Assembly (NCBI GenBank): GCA_040218795.1
Contig: JAVJQT010000005.1
Location: 186,001-250,000 of the forward strand
Source: CCMP332 sp040218795
GTDB taxonomy: Bacteria > Bacteroidota > Bacteroidia > Cytophagales > CCMP332
DNA length: 64,000 bases
Reading direction: 5' to 3'
Below the pieces are notes generated by a model. That model saw nothing but the letters and a program-made list of their open reading frames with translations. It was not told the DNA's origin and made no database searches. This document shows positions 57,407 to 64,000 of the stretch, piece after piece (position 1 is the first letter of the stretch; every line of letters starts with the position of its first letter). Both the position numbers and the translations under genes were made by a program.

Positions 57407-59214
57407 TTGGCTTTTAATACGGTAAATTCCACTCTGCGATTTATCTGCCGACCTTCTTCTGTGTCATTCGTGGTTTCAGGTTTGCTTTCTCCATAGCCAA
57501 CGGCTGTAATTCGATAACCCTCAATGCCCTGATTGACAATGTATTCTCTTACAGCTTCTGCCCTTCCCTGAGATAATTCCTGATTGTATTGATCGGAACC
57601 TTTATCATCCGTGTGCCCGGCAATTTCGATTTCAAGGTTTTCGTTGGTTGTCATCATTTCAACAACTTTATCCAATTCCGGAAAGGATTCAGGTCTTAAA
57701 TTTGTTTTGTCAAAATCGAAGTAAATGTTATTCAAACGGACGGTCGTACCTACAGAAAGTTCGGTCATCTCAAAATTCTTTGAAAGAAATTGATCCTGAC
57801 CTAAATCTTCAACAATCAAACTGTCTGAAAAGGCTAAATAACCTTCAGCATTTAATTGAAAATAATATTTCCCCGCTTTGGGCAAATTCACCTCGTATTC
57901 TCCCAAATTAGGATCGGAAGTAATATTTTTAATTGAGCTCCCTTCAAAAAGTATATTGATATTGGCTGATACCGGATCAAAGGTCCCCAACTTTGTGACT
58001 AAACCCGACAAATTGAGTTTTGCAGCTTTCGGCTGTAAATAAATTTTAAGCTCAACAGTCGTATCTTCTTCGAGGTTTATTAAACTGAGTTCTTTTTCCT
58101 GAGATATATAGCCATCGGCCGTAAAACTTAAAGTGTAAACATCCTGAATTTCTTTTTCGATATTGAATTCTCCATAAGGGCTAACGGACACCATTTCCGG
58201 TTTGCCTTTTAGGCTATTAAGATTAGTAAATGCCATCAAAGGCTCCTGGCTTACTTTATCATAGATCACTCCCTTGATATAAATATCCGGCGGGCGCGGT
58301 ACAAAACTGAGAATATCAAGACTTCCGCCATCGGCCGATTTATACGCTCTAGTCGTAAACATATTTGTACCGGACTCATCGATTGAAAAATATGCGTCAA
58401 AGCCTCGGGTATTTATAGGTTCACCCATATTTTCAGGTTCCGACCACTTTAAATATGTATCGTCAAGTCTTTCGCTTTGGTATATATCAATTCCGCCCTT
58501 TCCTCCGGGTCTGCCACTGCTGAAATACAATGTTTTATTGTCCTTGGTTAAAAAGGGACCGAATTCATCCTGAAAAGTGTTAATTGGCTTTCCCAGTTTT
58601 TTTGGTTTAGAAAAGTTATTTCCTCCCTTGGCAAAACTAACATAAAGGTCACTGTTGACCTGATCTTTGATCTCGCTCATATAGATAAAGAGAACCTTTT
58701 CATCATCGGACATAAATCCTCCAAAAAACTTGCCCTGGTTCATTTTATCAAGATTATCTATATTCAATTCCTGCATATCGGTCCAATTCTCACCCGATTT
58801 TCGAATTATAGAAAAGGTATTCATTTTACCCCTGCTTTTACCTCCCTTTAACAATAAGGCCTTTCCATTTTCCAATACAGAAAGAACAGCATTGTATTGA
58901 TGGTGATTAAAAGGATGTGACATATGGCGATGTTCGCTCCATTGGCCGCCAAATGAGTCTCTTTCTACGTACCAGATATCCTGGCTTCCTTTGGTGCCAT
59001 CGTGGTTTTCAGGATGATCAGTGATGTAGTAATACAAACGCAATCCATCCGGTGTGATTATGGGTTTTACATCGTCGTAAATGGTATTGACGTTTCTGCT
59101 CAGTTTCTTTAATATGTATTTTGGTTTTTCTCCTTTGATGTCTTCTAATCCTTGTGCGAAAAGCAAAGAATTAAGGAAAATTGACCCAATTACTAATAGG
59201 AATGCGTTTCTCAT
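57403..59214 (-). CDS. PD40 propeller / OmpA-domain outer-membrane protein
   Basis: 603 residues. A signal peptide (MRNAFLLVIGSIFLNSLLFAQ) is followed by a beta-propeller-like region (about 40-310) with PD40-type repeats (DVKPIITPDGLRLYY, FGPFLTKDNKTLYFSSGRPG, YFSIDESGTNMFT). Carboxypeptidase-regulatory-like beta domains follow (about 315-480). The OmpA C-domain is at about 490-600 (IYFDFDKTNLRPESFPELDKV, IAGHTDDKGSDQYNQELSQGRA, GYGESKPE...RRVEF) and should bind peptidoglycan. This layout is common in Bacteroidota and similar proteins occur among T9SS components, but this one lacks clear T9SS identity. Confidence 0.9.
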   Translation of the reverse strand: MRNAFLLVIGSIFLNSLLFAQGLEDIKGEKPKYILKKLSRNVNTIYDDVKPIITPDGLRLYYYITDHPENHDGTKGSQDIWYVERDSFGGQWSEHRHMSHPFNHHQYNAVLSVLENGKALLLKGGKSRGKMNTFSIIRKSGENWTDMQELNIDNLDKMNQGKFFGGFMSDDEKVLFIYMSEIKDQVNSDLYVSFAKGGNNFSKPKKLGKPINTFQDEFGPFLTKDNKTLYFSSGRPGGKGGIDIYQSERLDDTYLKWSEPENMGEPINTRGFDAYFSIDESGTNMFTTRAYKSADGGSLDILSFVPRPPDIYIKGVIYDKVSQEPLMAFTNLNSLKGKPEMVSVSPYGEFNIEKEIQDVYTLSFTADGYISQEKELSLINLEEDTTVELKIYLQPKAAKLNLSGLVTKLGTFDPVSANINILFEGSSIKNITSDPNLGEYEVNLPKAGKYYFQLNAEGYLAFSDSLIVEDLGQDQFLSKNFEMTELSVGTTVRLNNIYFDFDKTNLRPESFPELDKVVEMMTTNENLEIEIAGHTDDKGSDQYNQELSQGRAEAVREYIVNQGIEGYRITAVGYGESKPETTNDTEEGRQINRRVEFTVLKAN

Positions 59215-59489
59215 GGTTATGGCTTAAATAGCAATAATAATAAATCTACGTGGTAGATATCAAACTGTTACTTCTTTTGCTATTTAATTTTATAATTCAA
59301 TTCCTTAAATCATTTTGTATAGGGTATAAATCTTAGACCTGAGCCAAATCATTTCAGAACAGAAAATTTATCTCTGTAATTGCAGAAATTATCAAATCGT
59401 TTTTATCGATTCCGCACAGTATTAATCGTGTAAAAAGAGAAACTTAGTAACAGCCCGGGAATCAGTAGGGCTAAAACATGCGCTTTATT

Positions 59490-59909
59490 TTAAGAGTTTG
59501 TAAGTAAAAAGCGAATCACATCCGTGGTAGTTACGATTCCTACGAGTTTACCATTGTCTTCTACGGGAAGAGCGTGGTATTCTGCACCGATAAATTTCTC
59601 TGCTACGCTTTTAATGCTATCATTCGGTCCTACCATATCCGGTTTGTGCTTCATGATCTGATTGATAGACAGTTCATCCATGATTCCATCTTCACCGACC
59701 ATATCATCATCGACATAGGTATTACCAAAACTCAAACGCAAAAGATCCGTCTGACTTAAAATGCCAATCACCAATTCATTGTCTGTAACCGGAAGGTGTC
59801 GGATTTTATTTTTTTTGAATAAATCTCTTGCTTTTTCCAGTGAAGCATTTACATCTATCGTGACAACTTTACTTGTCATTATTTTGGAAATTGGGTTTTG
59901 AGTGTTCAT
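59490..59909 (-). CDS. Protein of two CBS domains
   Basis: 139 residues forming one Bateman module. CBS1 opens ISKIMTSKVVTIDVNASLEKA and ends VIGILSQTDLLRL; CBS2 opens INQIMKHKPDMVGPNDSI and ends LVGIVTTTDVIRFLL. Such modules bind adenine nucleotides and regulate partners. No fused effector is present and the neighbours give no target. A stretch of 275 bp with no visible gene separates it from the OmpA gene. Confidence 0.9.
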   Translation of the reverse strand: MNTQNPISKIMTSKVVTIDVNASLEKARDLFKKNKIRHLPVTDNELVIGILSQTDLLRLSFGNTYVDDDMVGEDGIMDELSINQIMKHKPDMVGPNDSIKSVAEKFIGAEYHALPVEDNGKLVGIVTTTDVIRFLLTNS

Positions 59910-59993
59910 AGCATTTCTCTTTTTACTCTGTCTAAACTATCAATGAAAAATGCGGAGAATTATGATACGTTATAATCCTATTACTGATATTGA

Positions 59994-60641
59994 TCAGCTC
60001 TTTTTCTTTTTCAACAGCGATTTCCTTCCATAAATGCTGCAAATTGGGCATTCAGAAAAGACATGCCCTCTTGCCGGACAGTATTCTCTTCCAAAAAAAA
60101 TGATCTGTAGATGAAGCTTGTTCCAGGTATTTTCAGGATAGAGTCGTTTCAGGTCTTTTTCGGTTTTTTCAACGTTCTTTCCGGTAGTAAGCCCCCAGCG
60201 ATAAGCCAGCCGGTGAATATGTGTATCGACGGGAAAGGCCGGTACTCCAAATGCCTGGGACATTACAACGGAGGCCGTCTTATGCCCAACGCCCGGTAAT
60301 TTCTCCAGTTCTTCAAAACTTGCGGGCACAAGCCCTTTGTGTTTTTGGATGATGATTTGAGATAATCCTTTAATCGCTTTTGATTTTTGAGGTGAAAGGC
60401 CACATGGTTTAATAACTTCTTTTATTTCTTCTTCCCTCAATCCGGCCATGTCAAATGGGTTATCGGCCTTTTCAAATAAATATGGGGAAACTTTATTGAC
60501 CCTTTCATCTGTACATTGGGCTGATAATAAGACCGCTATCAACAATGTAAAAGGATCATTGTGCTGAAGTGGAATTGGCGTTTCAGGGTATAAATCATCC
60601 AGTATTTTGGCAATGGATGCTGCCTTTTCAGCTTTAGTCAT
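59994..60641 (-). CDS. nth: Endonuclease III
   Basis: 215 residues, HhH-GPD DNA glycosylase/AP lyase. HhH is LPGVGHKTASVV with the catalytic Lys; the catalytic Asp is in FPVDTHIHRLAYR. The C-terminal cluster region is YCPARGHVFSECPIC, three Cys spaced C-x9-C-x2-C with no fourth Cys afterwards, unlike the E. coli pattern C-x6-C-x2-C-x5-C. The [4Fe-4S] cluster may be altered or absent. It removes oxidised pyrimidines. Start overlaps the UspA stop by 4 bp, so it is the last gene of a TauE-rhodanese-UspA-nth unit. Confidence 0.93.
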   Translation of the reverse strand: MTKAEKAASIAKILDDLYPETPIPLQHNDPFTLLIAVLLSAQCTDERVNKVSPYLFEKADNPFDMAGLREEEIKEVIKPCGLSPQKSKAIKGLSQIIIQKHKGLVPASFEELEKLPGVGHKTASVVMSQAFGVPAFPVDTHIHRLAYRWGLTTGKNVEKTEKDLKRLYPENTWNKLHLQIIFFGREYCPARGHVFSECPICSIYGRKSLLKKKKS

Positions 60642-61465
60642 TTAGGTTCAATTCTGAAGGTATAAAAAGGAACATTTATTTCATCCACCAATTCTTCTGC
60701 TATGCTTCCAAGAAAAAAATGTTTTATGCCATGACGGGCATGGGTGGCCATGGCTGAAATGGAGATATCAAATTCTTCAAGAAAATGATGTATTCCTTCT
60801 TCTATCGTTCTTCCTTCTCTGATGTGCATTTGATCGTATTTCAGTTTATTGGAATTGGCAAAGCTGATAATATCACTTTTAATGGCTGTGTCTTCTGCCA
60901 TTCCTTCTTCTACAATTTTTAATAAATGCAATTCAAGATTCAATTCTTCGATAAGCATGCGCAAATTTTCAAAATCACCTTTTTCCTGAATGTTAAAATC
61001 ACTTATTAACAGTAATCGTCCTGAATCGCTGATGCGGTAATTTTCCGGTAAGGACAAAACCGGAATTTTACTGTCATTTACTAAATGCTGAGTAACATTT
61101 CCAAAAACGATATCGCTCAATGAATTAAGTCCATGCGTTGCGGATACAAGCATTTGATAATTCCCGGAATTAGCTTCGGCCAGTATTTCATCTTCGAGAC
61201 TCCCATTTTTACACTTGATTTCTGAAACGAAAGAAAAGTTTTTAATTATTTCCTCAATTACCTCATGCTGACTTTTTGCAAATAAGTTGGAGTCCACATT
61301 GTCTAACTTCCAGTCTCTGAGGGTAATTTGACTTAGCGTATTTTTATCTCCATTAAAAACATAAAGCAAATCAACATCAATTGACTTTGAGTTGTTAAAT
61401 GAGGATAGGAATTTAAGTGCCTTTACGGTAGACTCGGAAATATCTGTGGGAATGATAACCTTCAT
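60638..61465 (-). CDS. Universal stress protein, two UspA domains
   Basis: 275 residues with tandem Usp domains (about 1-140 and 145-275). Domain 1 opens MKVIIPTDISESTVKALKF; the sequences MLVSATHGL with FGNVTQHLV, and in domain 2 ISAMATHARHG with FLGSIAEELV, match the Usp ATP-binding/end motifs in outline (GxxG positions partly changed). Double-domain Usp proteins are usual in Bacteroidota. The exact ligand state is unknown. The start is only 4 bp from a CAAATTTA (TAAATTTG on minus), probably chance. Confidence 0.88.
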   Translation of the reverse strand: MKVIIPTDISESTVKALKFLSSFNNSKSIDVDLLYVFNGDKNTLSQITLRDWKLDNVDSNLFAKSQHEVIEEIIKNFSFVSEIKCKNGSLEDEILAEANSGNYQMLVSATHGLNSLSDIVFGNVTQHLVNDSKIPVLSLPENYRISDSGRLLLISDFNIQEKGDFENLRMLIEELNLELHLLKIVEEGMAEDTAIKSDIISFANSNKLKYDQMHIREGRTIEEGIHHFLEEFDISISAMATHARHGIKHFFLGSIAEELVDEINVPFYTFRIEPK

Positions 61466-61498
61466 TCTCCAAATTTAAAAAAATGGCACTAATGAAAT

Positions 61499-61828
61499 TT
61501 ATTTGCTTCTGTTCCAGGCCATAATTCCACCGGATAAATTATAAACTTTCTCAAAGCCGAGATCATACATTATTCCACAGGCTTTTGCACTTCGAAAACC
61601 TGAGCGGCAATAGAGATAGTAAGATTTGTTTTTATCCATATTTGAAACTTTTTGAGCAAAATCAGGACGACTTACATTGACCAAAATTGAACCTGGTATT
61701 TTGCCGGATTTCTGCTCTGATTCGCTTCTCACATCAATGATTACTGAGTCATTATTTTTTACCACTTTATTGAATTCAGAAGCCTTAATGCTGCTGTACT
61801 TTTTTTGTTTTTTAAATAGTCCGAACAT
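61499..61828 (-). CDS. Rhodanese-like sulfurtransferase domain protein
   Basis: 109 residues, one rhodanese domain. The active-site loop is YLYCRSGFRSAKA with the persulfide-forming Cys. DSVIIDVRSESEQKSGKI precedes it and LSGGIMAWNR closes the fold, as usual. No signal peptide. It transfers sulfane sulfur or acts in thiol/persulfide handling. The gene starts 9 bp after a TauE-like sulfite/sulfur anion exporter gene, and the pair suggests sulfur detoxification; that is an inference. Confidence 0.92.
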   Translation of the reverse strand: MFGLFKKQKKYSSIKASEFNKVVKNNDSVIIDVRSESEQKSGKIPGSILVNVSRPDFAQKVSNMDKNKSYYLYCRSGFRSAKACGIMYDLGFEKVYNLSGGIMAWNRSK

Positions 61829-61837
61829 TTGATTTTT

Positions 61838-62641
61838 TTAAATGAGTAATTCTTTGAATATGATATAAATGGCCATGGCTAATACAAAATAACCAAATCC
61901 TGTTTTTAGTTTACTTCCTGAAATAAAATTATTGAGAAAACTCCCGAGGAGAATCCCAAGAGAAGAAATCAAGGTAAATAACAACAAGAAGTTCCAGTCT
62001 ATGTTTTGTTGCCCAATATCGCCTAAAAAGCCTATTAGTGATTTAGCAGCAATAATTAGCAATGATGTTCCCACAGCAATTTTCATTGGTATTTTTGCAA
62101 AAATGACCAAGGCAGGTATTATCAGAAATCCTCCTCCTGCACCGACCAGTCCCGTTAAAACACCAACTACTGCACCTTCGCTGAGGATCATGAAATAATT
62201 AAATTCGGGTTCAGTTTCAGTCCCATTCTGTTCCGATGCCCCGGGTTTGTTTTTAATCATCGAATAGGCAGCAAAAAGCATAATTATGGCAAAAAATACC
62301 ATAATAAAGAGGTCTTTGCTAAAACTTATATCACCAAAAAAAGTCAATTGTTGAGGGATGGATGGAAGCAGAAATCGCCTGGTTAGAAAAACAGCGATAA
62401 AGGAAGGAATGGCAAAAACAATTGCTGTTTTATAATTTACAAGGCCTTTTTGAAAATACTTAAAAGAACCAATGGCAGCTGAAACGCCTACCACAAATAG
62501 CGAATAAGCCGTAGATAATACCGGAGATATGCCCAAAATATATACCAGAATCGGCACTGTCAAAATGGAGCCCCCTCCACCGATAAGCCCGAGTGTTACT
62601 CCAATCAATAAAGCGCCTACATATCCAAGTATCTCTGTCAT
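61838..62641 (-). CDS. TauE/SafE-family sulfur anion exporter
   Basis: 267 residues with about eight TM helices in two halves. Each half has a Gly-rich signature: GLIGGGGSILTVPILVYILG (about 18-37) and GLVGAGGGFLIIPALVIF (about 160-178). The family exports sulfite, sulfoacetate and related anions. It is first in a four-gene leftward unit with rhodanese, UspA and nth. A box CAAATATC near 62662 (GATATTTG on minus) is one mismatch from the -7 consensus. Confidence 0.9.
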   Translation of the reverse strand: MTEILGYVGALLIGVTLGLIGGGGSILTVPILVYILGISPVLSTAYSLFVVGVSAAIGSFKYFQKGLVNYKTAIVFAIPSFIAVFLTRRFLLPSIPQQLTFFGDISFSKDLFIMVFFAIIMLFAAYSMIKNKPGASEQNGTETEPEFNYFMILSEGAVVGVLTGLVGAGGGFLIIPALVIFAKIPMKIAVGTSLLIIAAKSLIGFLGDIGQQNIDWNFLLLFTLISSLGILLGSFLNNFISGSKLKTGFGYFVLAMAIYIIFKELLI

Positions 62642-62700
62642 TTAACTGCCTTAATAAATTGCAAATATCTCTGAAAGCGGCTTAAGCTATGTAACAACTG

Positions 62701-63165
62701 TTACTCAGTATCGATGTTCCTGTTCATATAATCCGAGTAATCGGGTTGAATTCTGTTAACATTTTCATCCATGAGAGGAGAGGATAATAAGAAATCAGCA
62801 GTGCAGCGATTGCAGGCCATGGGAATATTCCATACAGTAGCAATTCGAACAAGGGCTTTGACATCCGGATCGTGAGGTTGTGAAGACAAAGGATCCCAAA
62901 AGAAAATCAAACAGTTGATTTCGTCTTCCGTAATTTTCGCACCCAGCTGTTGATCACCCCCCAGCGGGCCACTTAAGAATTTTACTATGGGTTGCTCAAG
63001 TTTTTCTTCTAAAAGTGAACCTGTGGTGCCCGTAGCAAATAATTTGTGTTTTTTTAAGGAGTCTCTATTGTAATAAGCCCAGTCAAGAAGATCTTTTTTA
63101 CGATTGTCATGAGCGACTAAAGCAATGTTTTTAATGGCCGGTAAAAGTGCTGTTTTATACTTCAT
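62701..63165 (-). CDS. mgsA: Methylglyoxal synthase
   Basis: 154 residues. IALVAHDNRKKDLLDW is the opening signature with the key His/Asp region. LFATGTTGSLLEE, FLSGPLGGDQQLGAKI (phosphate binding) and FFWDPLSSQPHDPDV with the catalytic Asp follow. It converts dihydroxyacetone phosphate to methylglyoxal, a bypass that relieves sugar-phosphate stress when phosphate is low. It starts 2 bp after the deoxynucleoside kinase gene, so co-transcription is likely. Confidence 0.95.
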   Translation of the reverse strand: MKYKTALLPAIKNIALVAHDNRKKDLLDWAYYNRDSLKKHKLFATGTTGSLLEEKLEQPIVKFLSGPLGGDQQLGAKITEDEINCLIFFWDPLSSQPHDPDVKALVRIATVWNIPMACNRCTADFLLSSPLMDENVNRIQPDYSDYMNRNIDTE

Positions 63166-63167
63166 AA

Positions 63168-63791
63168 TTAGTTAAACATACCAAAAAGTTCTCTATCCAC
63201 TTTTGTAAGTATCTCAGAAAGATCATCCAGTTTTTTTACAAAATCTATGTTGTTAACATCGATAATTAAAAGCTTTCCCAAATCGTAATTGGAGATCCAT
63301 TCCTCATAATAATGATTGAGGTTTTTCAGATAGTCCAAACGGATTCCGGATTCATAGTCTCTTGAACGCATTTCTATACGTTTAATTAATGTGGGGATGT
63401 CGGCTCGTAAATAAATTAATAAATCAGGTGCTTTAATGAAGTCTATCATTGAAGAATACAAGGCAAAATAATTATTGTATTCTCTTTTTTCCATTAGTCC
63501 TGATTCGTGAAGATTTTTAGCAAAAATGTGCGCATCTTCATATATACTTCGATCCTGTACAATGTTTTCGTTTAATTGCGCCAGTTTACGCGTCTGTTCA
63601 AAGCGAGAATTCAGAAAATGTATTTGGAGATGAAATGACCATTTTTTCATGTCATCATAGAAGTCCTTGAGATATGGATTCTCCTCAACCGATTCCAGTT
63701 CTACTCTCCAATTATAGTATTTTCCAATTTGTTCAGCTAAGGTAGATTTTCCGGCTCCTATATTTCCGGCTACTGCAATGTGTTTAGGCAT
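63168..63791 (-). CDS. Deoxynucleoside kinase
   Basis: 207 residues of the dNK/dGK-dCK family. The P-loop is AGNIGAGKSTLAE (residues 8-20 or so). EENPYLKDFYDD, the family's E-x-x-Y region, follows. The LID-type region includes RIEMRSRDYESGIRLDYL and DRSIYEDAHIFA is the DRS motif. It phosphorylates deoxynucleosides for salvage; the base preference is not evident. It sits 3 bp after the truncated barrel gene and 2 bp before mgsA. Confidence 0.93.
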   Translation of the reverse strand: MPKHIAVAGNIGAGKSTLAEQIGKYYNWRVELESVEENPYLKDFYDDMKKWSFHLQIHFLNSRFEQTRKLAQLNENIVQDRSIYEDAHIFAKNLHESGLMEKREYNNYFALYSSMIDFIKAPDLLIYLRADIPTLIKRIEMRSRDYESGIRLDYLKNLNHYYEEWISNYDLGKLLIIDVNNIDFVKKLDDLSEILTKVDRELFGMFN

Positions 63792-63794
63792 GAA

Positions 63795-64000
63795 TTATTT
63801 TACGACGTGCTTTTGGAATTTCTTAAAACCCAGATCTTTCTTACCTTTTGTATTCATAGTGTAGGTTGGAATGACAAAAATCATTCCCATATTCAATCTG
63901 AAATTTCTGTTCTTAACTTCGTAGTCTTCATCCACAAAGACCGACTCGGGGTCGGCAACATTTCTCATTCCCATTACGTATTGAGCACCCATTGTAAATA
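63795..64000 (-). CDS. C-terminal end of an outer-membrane barrel-like protein, cut by the window edge
   Basis: The frame is open to the last base of the window and ends with the stop at 63795. The visible part ends in MIFVIPTYTMNTKGKKDLG and a basic tail. The alternating strands FRLNMGMIFVIPTY resemble a barrel C-terminal strand. A Met at 63992 is probably internal. The gene's main part lies outside the window, so identity is unknown. Confidence 0.5.
   Translation of the reverse strand, partial: FTMGAQYVMGMRNVADPESVFVDEDYEVKNRNFRLNMGMIFVIPTYTMNTKGKKDLGFKKFQKHVVK

Noticed and set aside
61470..61477. Exact -7 match (TAAATTTG on minus) 4 bp before the UspA start
   Set aside because: Transcription would begin inside the gene, and the gene is within an operon. 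AT-rich chance match.
1..64000. Search for tRNA, rRNA, transposases, integrases, phage genes and restriction or defence systems
   Set aside because: None seen. The window is core metabolism, envelope and housekeeping genes with uniform base composition by eye.
1..64000. Signs of recent horizontal transfer
   Set aside because: No island-like change in composition, no flanking repeats and no mobility genes were noticed. No computation of codon usage was possible.

Overview
The window looks like a stretch of core chromosome from a free-living Bacteroidota, most likely order Cytophagales. The evidence is a type IX secretion (T9SS) C-terminal sorting domain on a large exported protein, AT-rich DNA, promoters of the Bacteroidota type (TAnnTTTG at about -7, in one case with TTTG exactly 19 bp upstream), weak or absent Shine-Dalgarno sequences, and Bacteroidota-typical families (DUF4199, DUF6340, DUF4369-like TlpA proteins, PD40-OmpA proteins, a fused OtsA-OtsB). 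The genus cannot be fixed from sequence alone. I see no rRNA, tRNA, CRISPR array, phage or insertion sequence.

Layout. 1-6.8 kb: a small membrane protein, a LolA-like exported protein, prfC (RF3), a PAS/histidine kinase gene broken by one in-frame stop, and a DnaQ-exonuclease/GIY-YIG fusion. 6.9-10.9 kb: trehalose synthesis (fused OtsA-OtsB) convergent with a GH15 hydrolase that is probably a trehalase. 11-17.5 kb: rightward genes for a thioredoxin-fold lipid/envelope protein, a YheT hydrolase, an unrecognised 495-residue protein, a divergent SRAP protein, an outer-membrane barrel protein and menE. 17.5-22.7 kb: an XRE/S24 self-cleaving-type repressor with a small upstream ORF and a palindromic operator, mscS, a CPBP protease-like protein, a thioesterase and several small proteins. 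22.8-27.2 kb: a 1487-residue T9SS cargo built from eight tandem repeats of about 520 bp. 27.5-33.2 kb: a DUF6340 lipoprotein, an SLC13 permease, a SpoIIE-type phosphatase, an exported multi-CxxC protein and maf. 33.2-37.8 kb: an apparent sdaAB-tolC-adaptor-gpsA operon. 37.9-49.2 kb: housekeeping genes (PLP lyase, thyA, leuS, topA, sirtuin, lpxB, queD). 49.2-51.1 kb: a BtuF/BtuC-like uptake pair without its ATPase. 51.2-57.4 kb: hldD, an M48 protease, a SulP transporter with an extra C-terminal domain, lysA and a BLUF blue-light sensor. 57.4-64 kb: an OmpA/PD40 protein, a CBS protein, an operon of TauE-rhodanese-UspA-nth, then a deoxynucleoside kinase and mgsA after a truncated barrel protein at the window edge.

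The genome is compact. Neighbouring convergent genes repeatedly share their stop codons or overlap by 4 to 31 bp with no terminator between them. The most notable items are the eight-repeat T9SS protein with its mosaic repeat subtypes, the nonsense-interrupted kinase, the repressor/small-ORF/palindrome unit, the SRAP protein with replaced active-site residues, the exported protein with seven CxxC pairs, and the terminator that runs directly into the next start codon. None is proven to be a new system; each is stated with a test. All calls rest on reading the sequence and on family knowledge; no database search was run.
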